Below are positions 1-11,400 of a stretch of DNA of 64,000 bases, piece after piece. Each line of letters opens with the position of its first letter. Positions within the stretch are counted from its first letter, which is position 1. Location of the stretch: NCBI GenBank assembly GCA_037447655.1, contig JBBHKE010001718.1:62001-126000 (forward strand). The letters are read 5' to 3'. The position numbers and the translations under genes are program-made. The notes below the pieces were generated by a model. It had not been told where the DNA came from and did no database searches. It was given only the letters and a program-made list of their open reading frames with translations. Source of the stretch: Zygnema cylindricum (taxonomy: Eukaryota > Streptophyta > Zygnematophyceae > Zygnematales > Zygnemataceae).

Positions 1-1641
1 CGAATAACACAAGAATAGTACGAGAAGTACGGAACAAATAAGGGAATAGTACGAGACTTGTATGGGAAGCACGGGACTAATGCGGGAAAGTATTTTGTTG
101 CTATGTTGGACACCTCAAGCTGCTAGTTGGACACCCTTTAAGAAAAATCCTTACAAAAATGCACACTTCTAGGACACCTTTTGCATCACGAGGGGTGTGC
201 ACCCAATCCCATCAAAAAACTTGCGTCCATATAGATGGTCGAAACCGGAAAAACTCCCCTGACAACGTCGGAGGCGATGTCCCCAATGAGTGACTGGTAC
301 AAATACTTTTCATACGGTACGGCTGGCTATGCGGCATCTTCGGTATATTTTCTCTAATGTCTATTTTTTATGATGTCTATTTTTTCTAATGTCTATTTTT
401 TCTAATGACGCCGTACATTATTTGATATATGCACTTCTCATTTATTGGTTCCTGCGCTTTATTGCCTGCTTGCCTGTGATTGTGGTCGTCAGTGACCTTG
501 GCTGTTTGTTGCCAATAGAAAAGAAAGAAAAAAAAAACAAATCCATAAATAAACAATAAATGAATATACTAAATAAATCTTTTCCTTTGTAAGATTGTTG
601 TACAACAGAAGCTATTCCCATGAACCATTTTGATCCTTGGCACCAAACAGTCGCTTCGGTTCGTCCACACTATAAAAAATAGAAAATGATGTGATGTCAC
701 GTCACGTCACCAATCCTATGAGAAGCCTTTGTACTTCCCACAGTTAGCGAGGTCCTTTCATGCGTTAAGCCCGTTGTTAGAGAGAACGGTAGCGGTCATC
801 GAAACGGAACCATAATTTTTGACAAGGTTGGGCGGACACTCCTCATAAGGAAGTAGGGTTGTTTGGGGCTTTTTAGGGTTTTTCGGGTTTTTTAGGGTTT
901 TCCTAGGGATTTGTTTTTTAAGAGGTGTCTACCTAGCGGTTTCGCGTAGTCCACATAGAAATTCTCATACGGGGATAGTATGGTACGAGTACGAGAATAG
1001 TACGAGAATAGTACAAAAATCGTACGGGCATAGTACGGGGATAGCAGAGAGATAGTACAAGAATAGAACGGGAAATAGTACCGGAATAGTATGGGGAATA
1101 GAATGAGGATGGTAGGGGAATAGTACGATGTTGGTAGGGGATAGTATGGGGATAGTACAGGAATAGTACGAGGATAGTATGAGAATAGTCCGGAAATAGA
1201 GTGGAAGGAATCAAGTTTAGGAGGCATCTTTCTCCTTCTCATTCTCATTTATTGCATTAGTACCACTAGAGGATCCTTCTCTATTCTCTCCTCTCTCCCC
1301 AATGGGGATGTAATTTCCTCGTCATTTGATTCTTCATTCATTTGGAAGCTTTTTTAATTTTCCTCCGTCTTCCGTTATTTTGCTTAATAATAAGAAGAAT
1401 AACAACAATATTGTTAATTATTTCCATCTATATCCCTTCATATACATATATATATACAAACAAAAAGCAAAAAGTGAGAGGAGAGACAAAGAGAGTCCAA
1501 ACTTCAATCGAAACATGTTCGCTTTCCACTCCGTTTTCTTTTTTTTCCAACAACTTATTGTACTCCCTTCAATTTAATCGATTCCAATATTGTAATTTGC
1601 AAATTTTATTCATTTCTAATTTTTTATTTTTATTTTTTCAC
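1..1641. other. Gene-free left flank with degenerate minisatellite and low-complexity DNA
   Basis: No exon could be recognised here. It probably lies inside the haemoglobin intron leading to the missing exon. Variants of an 11-bp unit (GGGAATAGTAC) fill 960-1205 and recur at 1-90. 860-905 has scattered TTTAGGG-like words. Confidence 0.6.
960..1205. repeat. Degenerate 11-bp minisatellite, unit about GGGAATAGTAC
   Basis: The words GAATAGTAC, GGATAGTAC and GAGAATAGTAC recur head to tail about 20 times. Shorter runs with the same words sit at 1-90. The long minus-strand frames over this tract (Y/T/I/P-rich) are repeat translations, not genes. Confidence 0.8.
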
Positions 1642-2021
1642 CTTTCCGTTGAGAGTAGAGCGGCGGCCCCCCCATCCTCTGAATGAAGAACTCGTACTGA
1701 TTTCGAATCGCGTCGTCTTTTGTCGAATTCGCAAAAATTTCGCGAAACCATTCGTCCGGATCCTCGTAAACCCTAAAAATCCCAAAAAAAAAATTAACAA
1801 AACAACAAAAAAAAAAAACAAAAAAAAAACAAAAAAATAAAAAACAAAAAAAAAAAAGGTTGAGGAAGGTAGTGATAAAAAGAAAAAGAAGTTTTGTAGA
1901 AAAAAGGGAAAAAAAAAGGCTTGAAAGTCCTCGTAAAATCTTAAAAAAAAAATGAGGGGCGGGAGGGGGAGGTGGTGAGAGGGGACAGGGGAGAGAATAT
2001 AATAGCAATTGAAAAAGGGAC

Positions 2022-2058
<37 letters not shown>

Positions 2059-2423
2059 TGTCCGTTGGCCCCCGCCTTCCCCGCCCCCCACGGAAAAAAA
2101 AATTCAGAACCCTAAACCTCTACCTCATTCAAAAAATGAAAAAAAATAGAGAGAGAAAAAAAAAATACTGAAAGAAACGCCTAGAAAACCTCCCAAAAGA
2201 CGCCCAAAAAAAGCCCAAAAAAACGCCCAAAAAAACGCTCAAAAAAAACATTAAAAAAAAAAAAAAAAAAAACGTAGGGTTGCTACCTGGTGTAAAAATT
2301 CGTCGACAGGGCCACGAAAGTCTCCCTCCCTAGCCTTCCGTACAGATTCGCCTCGTCCAATGAGAACGCCTCTCCTAGCGGCACTCCGCTCGCCGCCGAC
2401 GCGCGCTCCTGCAGCGACTGCAT
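1642..2423 (-). CDS. GLB3: 2/2 (truncated) haemoglobin GLB3-like, 5' two coding exons; gene continues past the left edge
   Basis: Plant class 3 haemoglobin with the bacterial-type 2-on-2 globin fold, a haem protein thought to bind O2/NO in the cytosol. Exon 1 is 2423 down to 2287 (starts MQSLQERAS, ends STNFYTR) and splices at AG|GTAGCA. Exon 2 is 1772 down to 1642 (starts [16 protein letters not shown], ends [12 protein letters not shown]) after a TTTTTAG acceptor, and ends at G|GTGAAA. The exons join in frame (137 + 131 nt) to give about 89 residues. The family is about 170 residues long, so the haem-pocket C-terminal half (usually beginning HPALIGRH) is missing. I found no such exon between 1 and 1641, so it probably lies beyond the window. 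Intron 1 (1773-2286) is extremely A-rich on the plus strand. The start codon matches the conserved MQSLQ start of plant homologues. Confidence 0.93.
1780..2275. repeat. A-rich low-complexity tract inside haemoglobin intron 1
   Basis: Poly-A runs include about 33 consecutive A at 2024-2053. A degenerate AAAAAACGCCC-type repeat lies near 2190-2250. Seen from the gene this is a poly-T-rich intron. Confidence 0.75.
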
Positions 2424-2429
2424 GCTCGC

Positions 2430-2558
2430 CACGTGGCTCCTCGCACGTGCGAAAAAGATCGCGGCTGCAGTTTCGTTTCGCCGAGGAGTCCGACTGTACG
2501 GTTTTCGTGCGCTTCCGTGGTATACTTTGTTCGAACGATAAAAAAGGATTGCCACGTG
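2430..2558 (-). promoter_or_regulatory. Three G-box (CACGTG) sites just upstream of the haemoglobin start
   Basis: CACGTG occurs at 2430-2435 (inside the palindrome GCCACGTGGC), 2444-2449 and 2553-2558, within 135 bp upstream of the GLB3 start codon on the minus strand. CACGTG is the binding core of plant bZIP and bHLH factors. A TATA-like TATATAGA lies at 2681-2674 on the minus strand. Function is inferred from position only. Confidence 0.5.
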
Positions 2559-2788
2559 GATGAGAAAGTCGAGCTGATGAGCCAATAGGAAAGGTCGGAG
2601 ACAGACGAATGGAAAGTGAAGGGGTCGAGTCCCGACAAATGTGGAGGAGTATCCGATCTTTAAAACCGTACAGTCTATATACGGAAGGAGATTTATTTCA
2701 CATGTACGGCAACCGTCCACTTCTGTACTGTAGTCCACGCCATCGTAAATTCCGTACAAAGTCAAAGTCCAGAATCAGGATTCTCCGC

Positions 2789-2991
2789 TACACCTTGAAT
2801 CATTATTAGCGTATGAAAATTATTAGTGTAAAGAAAAAATGAGCGTCATTCATTCTAGTTTAGTGCCAGGAGACGTGGGAGATTATGGTCTACGTCCTTA
2901 AATAGTGTAATTTATTTTATTTAAGGTATCAATGTCAAAATTTTGGGGTGCCGATATAGCGTACATAAGGCTAATAACGATTCATGGTGTA
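2789..2991 (+). mobile_element. TACACC-family inverted-repeat element (MITE), left copy of a fold-back pair
   Basis: It begins TACACCTTGAATC and ends GATTCATGGTGTA, so it has its own inverted ends. A second copy lies 14 bp away in opposite orientation (3006-3198), so the pair can form a long hairpin. There is no coding capacity. Flanking TA suggests a TA target, as in Tc1/mariner-type MITEs. Confidence 0.75.
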
Positions 2992-3005
2992 CAATACAGC
3001 GACAG

Positions 3006-3198
3006 TACACCGTGAATCGTTATTGGCCTTATGTACGCTATATCGGCACCCCAAAATTTTGACATTGATACCTTAAATAAAATAAATTACACTATTTAAG
3101 GACGTGGACTATAATCTGCCACGTCTCCTAGCAATGAATGAGACTAATTTTTTCTTTACACTAATAATTTCTATACGCTAATAATGATTCAAGGTGTA
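3006..3198 (-). mobile_element. TACACC-family element, right copy of the fold-back pair
   Basis: This is the reverse complement of 2789-2991 with few differences, including the shared segment GGTGCCGATATAGCGTAC. It ends at GGTGTA (3193-3198), where the next element begins, so two elements share the terminal TA. Confidence 0.75.
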
Positions 3199-3739
3199 CA
3201 CCGCGCATCGTTATTAGTGTCAAAGTCACTAATTTGGGTTCTTAAAATTTTGATTTTTTTCCTCAAATAGGATACATGATTTTAATTTTTCCTTGACGTT
3301 AATTGAGGTACCGTACAAAATAGCGTAAAGAACTAAAGTTCAATAAGATCTAAATAGCGTAGTGTACGGTCAATGTCAGACCGTACATAAATGTACCTTT
3401 TCAAGTGAAAATTTTACAAAAAATGAATTAAATCGGACGCGTACGCATAGGAACGTGCGCTAAAAAAACGGGATTGGTCTGACATGTAAATTAGTCTGAA
3501 ATGTACGGATATTTAAACTTCACTACGGTGTACGATTTTTTATATTTTGTACGGATACATATAATAATGTATATAATCGTACAGAAAATATTCCATTTTT
3601 GCTGTTCCAAATTAGCGTTAACACTGAAATTAGAATAAACTTTTTTTTTTTTAATTTTCAAATTCTTAATTAGCGTCAATGACGGTATATTTACTTACAC
3701 ACTATTTAAACTTTGACACTAATAACGATGCGCGGTGTA
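3197..3739 (+). mobile_element. TACACC-family MITE, 543-bp class
   Basis: The terminal inverted repeats are perfect for about 30 bp and begin TACACCGCGCATCGTTATTA at the left end, with the reverse complement at 3710-3739. The interior is AT-rich and non-coding. A 542-bp relative lies at 47607-48148. Confidence 0.8.
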
Positions 3740-3747
3740 GTGTACTG

Positions 3748-3968
3748 TACACCGTGTATCGCTATTAGTGTTAATAACTTTTTTGCCACCTAAAACATCT
3801 TTTATCCGTACACACAAGTCCGATTTTCAATTTAAGACCGCCAATCGAAAGCTGAGAATCTTACCTTTCCATCGCAACCGTCGGATCTACAATCCGACAT
3901 GTGTGTACGTTAAAAATATGTTTTCAGAGACGAAAAAGACATTAACGGTAATAACGATTCACGGTGTA
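3748..3968 (+). mobile_element. TACACC-family MITE, 221-bp class
   Basis: It runs from TACACCGTGTATCGCTATTA to GATTCACGGTGTA. It matches the 221-bp element at 7445-7665 along its whole length, including the interior words AAAACATCTTTTATC and CGCAACCGTC. Confidence 0.8.
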
Positions 3969-4476
3969 CTGTACTCTGTTTACTTGTTTAAACTTTTGTT
4001 TAGAAAATTCATAATATACAGTGGATGTATTCTGGTCTGTTATTGAACTCCAATGGATAAAGATTTATATTTTTTAGAATGAAATATATGGTCGCAGGAA
4101 ATGTTAAACAAATTCAAAAGTCCAAACTATTTTACAGAAGTCTAGCTTGACGCTCCCTATGTGAAGCTACAGTTCTGTGATGAACAGTTCAATATATGAA
4201 ATTATGAATCGCTGTTCCTGTTTCCTCCAGTAACTAGAATACGCCAGCCGCGACAAGACTCGAAAAGTACAGTACTGTACTGTACCGTACTGTAGAGTTT
4301 AACTGCATTTAGTTCATGCATGATCATTCTGCCACGTGTCGACAGACATTGAAATTGTACAAATTCTGTGTACCGTATCATACGAACTTCTTGCAGGGTG
4401 TTGTACGAAATGTTGTTTTGAGGTTTTCGTGCTGTACACGCAGCTGCTCTTCCGCCTCTCTCATAGTTCGCCGGAG

Positions 4477-4675
4477 TACACCATGTATCGCTTAATGTTT
4501 TTTTTCGCCATTCGACCGTGCACATTGCTCAAATTTCTTATCCGACGGTTTCAATTGAAATATGAGATTCTCACCTTCCGATTGGCGGTATCCAACGACA
4601 ATCAGACGTGTGTGCACGGAGTAAATATGTTTAAGTGGCGAAAAAATATCAGTACTAATAGCGATACACTTTGTA
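4477..4675 (-). mobile_element. TACACC-family MITE, diverged 199-bp copy
   Basis: Left end TACACCATGTATCGC; right end reads TACAAAGTGTATCGC on the opposite strand. Its interior resembles the 221-bp class in reverse orientation (shared CGATTGGCGGT). Confidence 0.65.
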
Positions 4676-4933
4676 GCGTAGTCAAGAGGTTTGTCTCTCC
4701 AACTTACGCAAGTTTAGCAGACGCAGTACGATTCTATTGTTGTAGGTTACTTACCGTTCTCCTTTCCCTTCTTTCTTCTCTCTTTTCTTATTTTTTGGCC
4801 TCTTGTTTTCCATTTCTCCACGCCTTCCTGCGGCTTCTCATTCTTCCATTCTACCTCTGTCTATTTCTCTCTTCTGCTCGGCTAAGGTTAACCTCTCTCA
4901 GATTCCCTCTCTATTTGTCTCTGTCCTATCACT

Positions 4934-5959
4934 TTGCTGCATTATAATTTCTTTCTCTTTCTTTCCTCGCTCTCCTTTTTCCTCGTCTCCGCCATGGTTT
5001 TCTTTTCTTATTATCCTCTTCCTCTTCCTCTTGACGATTATATGTCACAAGAAAAGCGTAACTTTGTCAACGGGACTTGTTGTTTCCTTACACTAGTAGA
5101 AAAGAGCCACCTGGAGCATCTTTATGACTGCCTTCCTGCAATGTCGTTATCTTCTCAAAGGAATTCTATAGCTAGGGATTGTCAAGCTAACAACCTTTTA
5201 AGCTCTCAAAGTAATATTGTAGCTGATGATTGTCAAACAAACAGCTTTATATCATCTCAAAGTAACATTGGTTTTGATAATTGTCAAACCGACAATTCTA
5301 TACCGGATCAGCAAATTTCTTCAGATTTATCTCAAGTTCGAAAGGCCGAAATACTTTTCATGAATCCTGCTGATTTTTCCTTCCCTTGTAAGACTCTCTC
5401 TGGTCTATGGAGGTTCAGAATTAGTACATTGTACTTTGGAGGCCTACATACTTACGTATACACTTATGTAGTTATGATTCTGGTTTACATTCAAGCAGCC
5501 GGTTTACGAGAAATTGTACCATCAAACCTATCTCAACTTCCAATCAGGGGACTTCTTTCAGGCTCACCAAACTCCTCTCACTTATTATCTTCTTCAAATT
5601 CGAATGATTATTTCAAAGAAATTTCTGAAACTTCTGTTTGTCCTATTCTTGCTCGTCGGCAACCTTCCAGCAGTTACTGGAACTCAGACGTTTCTGGTTA
5701 CAAGAATTTTTTTAGTCCATATCAAGTTCAAGTTGCGGATATGAGAGGAATACTTTTGTTTGTTGCTTCAATTTACGCAAACGAACTATTTCAAGAGACA
5801 TTTTATTGTTTCTTGTTCCTGATTTTTCCCTCCGGCCTGAGAATTGTCAGCCAATCTTTGGCTTATTACCAGAAATTTCGGCGAGAAACTCGTCATTCCG
5901 AAGTTAACAACTCGGATAATCTCATTCCATTGGTTTTCAACGACCTGTATTTTGCGTAA
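4934..5959 (+). CDS. Orphan 341-codon open frame with three 17-residue tandem repeats
   Basis: I recognise no family. The frame has a hydrophobic start, then a Ser/Asn/Gln-rich body. Three head-to-tail 17-residue units of the form SQSNIVADDCQTNSFIS occupy 5153-5305. An alternative start is ATG at 5042 (MSQEKRNFVNGT). A GTAAGA at about 5388 and an AAGCAG at about 5497 could be the ends of an intron, and the last 150 bases also read sensibly in another frame, so the exon structure is uncertain. An AATAAA signal lies near 6039, about 80 bp after the stop. It could be a lineage-specific gene or a decayed one. The lack of stops over 1 kb of AT-rich DNA favours some coding history. Confidence 0.4.
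   Translation: MLHYNFFLFLSSLSFFLVSAMVFFSYYPLPLPLDDYMSQEKRNFVNGTCCFLTLVEKSHLEHLYDCLPAMSLSSQRNSIARDCQANNLLSSQSNIVADDCQTNSFISSQSNIGFDNCQTDNSIPDQQISSDLSQVRKAEILFMNPADFSFPCKTLSGLWRFRISTLYFGGLHTYVYTYVVMILVYIQAAGLREIVPSNLSQLPIRGLLSGSPNSSHLLSSSNSNDYFKEISETSVCPILARRQPSSSYWNSDVSGYKNFFSPYQVQVADMRGILLFVASIYANELFQETFYCFLFLIFPSGLRIVSQSLAYYQKFRRETRHSEVNNSDNLIPLVFNDLYFA
5153..5305 (+). repeat. 51-bp tandem repeat, three copies, in frame
   Basis: Three consecutive 51-bp units each start TCTCAAAG and contain GATTGTCAA or AATTGTCAA. Differences between units often keep the reading frame and the residues S-Q, N-I and C-Q. Confidence 0.85.
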
Positions 5960-8437
5960 TTATTTGGAGCTAAATTTATGTGTAAATTTCTGCACATTGT
6001 GACTGTAAATTATTTTATTCAGCGTTTCACCTTCGTAATAAAAAGTCGAAATTCAAAATAGAAAGGATCACTGTCTGAAGTTTCAAACTCCATTCGGTTT
6101 TTTTTCGAGTTTGCTTTTTTTTTACTCTACGGTTTCAGCAAAGCATACGACAAACTCCGAGATTTTTCTTCTACGACGCGGAGGTTGCTTTCCTTTAGGA
6201 TCCAACAAATGTGAAACGATGAAATGTGATAGTTTTTAGTGGTCCCGGATACATCAGTATCTTTTCGAGCCCTTTTAATGCTGCTTGTGACAATCGTCTC
6301 TATTTTTTCGTTATGGTATCTTTTGACAGCAGATGATCACATGACGCGTAGCATAATTACCTGCAGCAACAAAAACATCAGTAGTTCTTTAATCTTCGTT
6401 CAATGTTAATTTAGTCAAATCTTGGTCAGGTATTTGATGTACAGTTTGTAAGTAGAATAGGATTGTGGATTGCTTGAGGCACAATTGCCAAGCAACAGTG
6501 TAGTTATTTGCAAATAAAGAAAAACAATACAAGTAGATTTAAAAGTAGTAGAAGTAGATTTGCCTAAATGGAATAGCAACACCAATAATTTGTGCATATA
6601 GAATAGGTGGAAAAATACAGATTGCATGTTATTTGTGAATATGGAATGGTTAGAGTATGAGGAATGATAAGTAATATTGTGTCAAATTGCAATTTTTTGG
6701 GTCGGCTTTTTTTGGTCAATGACGATTTAGAGTTATCCACTAATAGAATTGCTTCGCGGAGCATTCTGTGAACGTTGCCATGTGTGTAAACACATTGAAT
6801 ACCGCGGAATAGTCAAAGGTCTACAATAAGTAAACAAAAGGATTTTGTAAATGATGAAATAAGAAGTACACTTCAAGGAGAAGGGAACTCAAGATGAGGA
6901 AAGTGTGTTAATCATTCCCATTGGAGTGTATCTCGGTTTTAGAATGCTAACAGTGAGGATAGGACTCAGACAGTTGCAAACTTAAGATGCGAAATGATTT
7001 TTCTAGGATAATGTCGAGGATAAATTGACTAATTAGACATATTTGCGCATTTTTTTTTGATGTTGATGGCTGGTACATGTGAAACATGCAGCGGAGTATT
7101 TGTAGCAACGATATCAGCTCAGACTGTTGTTAATTTATCATGCTAGAGAAATGATGTCCATCATATCCATGAGATTTAGCTTGTGCTTCACCATATAAAG
7201 GGAGTATACTCTTTCTCTGACCAAAGGTATTAGGTCAGTAAAGCGTGTCATTATAATTCTTACTGATTGGAGCGACTGTTCATCAATGTTTCTCATATTC
7301 ATCATTAAATAACTATTTGTATACTAAACTGAATATTCGGATATTTAATACATGGCTTTTACTCGCTTGCATCCTTGTCATTCTGAATATGCCCTGTGAA
7401 ACAAATACTAGTTAATTTGTGTTCAGATATTATTAGTTGAACTCTACACCATGTATCGCTATTAGTGTTAATAATTTTTTCGCCACTTAAAACATCTTTT
7501 ATCTATACACACTTGTCGGATTTTAAATTTGAGACCGACAATCGGAAGCTGAAAATCTTATCTTTCAATCGCAACCGTCAGATCTAAAAACCGACATGCG
7601 TGTACCGAGAAAAGATGTCTAAAGAGACGAAAAAAACATTAACACTAATAATGTTTCACGGTGTAGTAGTCAAATACCATTTATACTCGTTCTCTTCCAC
7701 TTTTGGCATTATCACAACCAGATATCCTCTTTTTGGTTTTAAAAATTATGATTAAAAGGTATAAGCTCTTAATTCGTTTCAATTCCCAAAACATTACTTG
7801 AAATACTGTAATTTACTTTTACTTGTTGACATTCACAATAATGTCGCTGAAATGTGTGTATAGTTGATAGTTGAAGCATGACAATTGAGATTCTTTTCTC
7901 ACACCGAGGAATCACAGGTTCACCTTCCTTTCAAAAAACGCTACATAACATAAACATTCAGTTGCAAAGCTGTCTCGTTCGTCAGACAAATCAAACAATG
8001 ATAGGTGTAGTTACTCTTTAATTTTCAATCTGCCAACATTAATTTTGGCACATTTGGAACTGTTCTGTAACACCTCATAATTGAAACTTCAATGTTTAAT
8101 AGGGTTGTTGGTAAGGGATCTTTAACTTGCAATTTAATGGAACATGGAAGTTTACAGAGACGTGTAAGACAATGAAACTCAAACCAAGATCTCAACTACC
8201 TTTTTATATTTTCACCATTGTTGAATACTAAAAACAAGGGAAGTGAAAGTTTCGAGATATCGAATATTATTTTTTCTCCTTTTCATTTTCCTCTCCCATT
8301 GGGTGAAGGCAAGTCATGTATTCCAATCTTTCTCAAACAGGCCAGCCTTCACAATTGTAACCTCTAATAATGCAAAAAAAAAAAGGCAAAAAGAGAGAAA
8401 AATTGAAAAAAAATAAAAAAACCCCGACGATATTCTA
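5960..8437. other. Intergenic region; one MITE, no gene seen
   Basis: AT-rich DNA with no supportable exon. It contains a polyadenylation-like AATAAA near 6039 and the 221-bp MITE at 7445-7665. The right part is the 3' flank of NOC2. Confidence 0.6.
7445..7665 (+). mobile_element. TACACC-family MITE, 221-bp class, second copy
   Basis: It starts TACACCATGTATCGCTATTA and ends TTTCACGGTGTA. It has exactly the length of the 3748-3968 copy and is alignable throughout. Confidence 0.8.
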
Positions 8438-11400
8438 TCACTTTCCCCGTTTCGAAACTTTTCCCTTTTTGTTAGGACTTTTCTTATTGGGGCTCTTTTT
8501 GTGAGGACTTTTTGCTTGACCCTTTTTACCGGACTTCTCTTTCGACGGGAACTTTTTATTTTTCTTGACTACTTTTTTATCATTTCTCCCTTTTTCCTTT
8601 CCCTTGCCATTTATTGATACTCTGTTATTGGAGTTTGAGGTTCTTTTATCCTTGTTTTCACTATCATCTTCCTCTAAATCTTCCTCATTATCCTCAATAT
8701 CATCATTTTCGTCATCTTCTTCATCATCTGACAAAACTAAATCTTGAACCACATCCTCATCCTCTCCCTCCTCCATCGCCTCGTCTCCTCCGAATTTTTT
8801 CTTTGTCTTCCCCTTCTTTCCCTTTTTATCTCCCTCCTCTTCCTCTTCCCCTTCCCTGTATCACCCGACAAACAACCGAACAACTCATCACCAAAAATAG
8901 CTTGCGAAAGAAAAAACAAAAACAAAAATGCTTTTTTTATGAAAATTGTTTTATGTTTTTTTTTGTGTTTGGAAAAACACAAACATTGAAAAAGTTACAC
9001 TGAAAAGTTTGGCTTCCCAGATGAAAAACCGAAAGACACACGCGTTTTCAGAACCAAAACAAAAAACAAATTAAAACAAAACAAAAAAAGACAAAACTAC
9101 ACAAAACAAAACAAAACAAAGCATTGCAAAACTAAAGGAAACGGACCGAAACGAAACAAAACAAAACAATACCAAGCTGAAAGGAACAGAAAAATCTTAA
9201 AAACCCTCTTACCTCTTCTGCTTCTTCTTTGTGGGCATCCAGCCCTTTCCAAAAACAGTTTCCCCTTCATTTTGTTTTTCTCCCACATCCACTTCATCAT
9301 CGAACTTCTCTGTATCCTCCGACTTTTCTTCGTCTTCTCCCTCCTCACTGCTTTCATCATCCTCCTCACTTCTCCCTCTCTTCTTCTTCCCCTTACCTTC
9401 ACCATTTTCGTCTCCCCCAACGATGACACTGTATCATAACCAAAAAGTGAAGTTAATAAAAACATACTTATTCGTCAGGTATATTGTATTATATTATACT
9501 GAGAAGGGATTTCACAGAAATAGTGATTGCATGAATATTCTTCGCAATGAGATATCATCTTATCATCTTATCATGCTTAAAGGAGAGAAGACACACAAAA
9601 AGGTCAAAAATATTGCAAACTTATTATAATTTAGTGCCCCACACGATGCCATCGGAAGTAGTGTGAATGGAAAAACAAAAAATACGAGAGAGATACGAGA
9701 TATTTGTAAGTCCATTTTACAAATCAGGTGCAGAAATTAGGATGCAAATGGAAGAGTTGTCCTATTATTTCCCGAGAAATAGTAATAGCAAACCAAACTG
9801 AATTATGTACAAATGGTACAGATCAAGAGTCAACTATTCCTATGTTCCATAGTACTTAATCGTGGGACAGTGCAGTTTATTTTCACATAAAATGTGCCTG
9901 GTTAACCTGCCTACGTGCTTTGGTCTCTTCCCTGAAGGATAAACAGAGAGGGAGAGAGAGGGAAGGAGTGGGAGTGGGGGAGGGAGGGAGGAGGAGGAGA
10001 TCGGATCAGGTTCTAGCATTTATTACTTATTCAATTAATTGTTGATCAGTAATTTAGACATGCCTGTTGGTTCTTTGTTGCTCAGCTCGAAGCGCAAGGG
10101 AAGCATAATATTTTGTTAAAGGACTTGCTTCAGCTGCTCTTTCAGCCTGGATAAAAAAATAAATCATCTTGACAAGTAAGTACCTTTCTTAGCAGGTCAT
10201 ACGAACAATTCTCAGGAAGTACAAAGTTTTCTTTGTAGTCTCACCTTAATTATTCACAAATTAAAAAATGAGAGTGAGTAAAATTGACAGCTGAAATTCG
10301 GTTTCCACGGGTGAAAAAAGAATGGAGGAGAAACCAACGATAAAAGTTTGAAAGTCAAGTGAAAGTCAATCAGACTTATCGACTACCTATCGAGCCAGAT
10401 AACCAAATGGGAACATGAGACAGAATACAAAAAAAAGAAGTCGGAGAAACAAATTTAGAAGGAAAAAGAGAAGAAAAAAAAAAGGAAAAAAAAAAGGAAA
10501 AGAAAAAGAAAAGAAAAAGTACCAAAAAAAAATGGAAAAAAAAGGAAAAGAAAAAGAAAAAGAAAACGAAAATGAAACAAAACAAAGGGAAAAACAAAGA
10601 AACAGAAAGGAAACATATATGTATATCCAAACGAACCTCCAAAAAGGTTGCAACTGCACTCAAGTCCTTGGGACTGAAACTGACATCCTCACGCTTGCGT
10701 CCCACAAACTCCATATTCCGTTCAATCTGAAGTCATTCATCACAATTTTGTTTTATTTGTCAATAAGCTTAGCATTCACATATACCAATAAAGTGTGCTA
10801 AGCCGCGGTGGAATTTAAAACTCTGCGACAAAATTTTGATATAAGGAGTGCAATAATCTGAAGGTTTCAAAAAATAGAAACCGCGGAAAACTCAGGTTAG
10901 GCGGCAGGGGAAAGGTAAGGAAAAGGGAAACGAAAACTAGTAAACTGAATTTTACAAGAAAGAATACTCTGTTTGAGACATCCTGATGGATATCAACACA
11001 AAACATATGCTAAGCAAATCTTCAACTCAAAAACATCACGCTTTCCTTTAGTAGAAACACACTTGGCAAGTTACTTCAGTTCAATTCAGTTCAATTCAGT
11101 TCAAATCCAGCATTTATTGATAAATAAACATAGGGGAGAGATAAAACCCACCTGATCGACAAGTTGCTTTGCCTGTCTTCTGAATCGTTCTACTTTTCCC
11201 TCCTTAACAAAGCGTCTCAAATTGACAAGAGGAACTAAAGCAAGCTCTGGAAATGCGATGGAATAGGACCATTGAGCAAGATGTTGGGCAAGTAGTTCCA
11301 TGACAGTATCTATACATTGCTCCTGATAGCTTCGAGTTGACAACACAAGTTTTGGGACCTGTAAAACATCCCGTCCATATGATATTTAAGCCCTATTTCT

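Noticed and set aside
860-905. Telomere repeats (TTTAGGG)
   Set aside because: Only a few irregular words, no array, and gene DNA on the right side only a short distance away.
8565-9003. Plus-strand Ser/Leu/Pro-rich frames over 8.5-9.0 kb
   Set aside because: They are antisense shadows of the acidic and Lys-rich NOC2 C-terminal exons.
9907-9931. 25-bp microexon in NOC2 (CAG acceptor, GTTAAC donor)
   Set aside because: Including it breaks the frame into the next exon; skipping it joins exons 12 and 13 exactly. Kept only as a possible alternative exon.
10415-10600. Lys/Glu-rich plus-strand frame
   Set aside because: Low-complexity A/G tract in a NOC2 intron; no conserved sequence.
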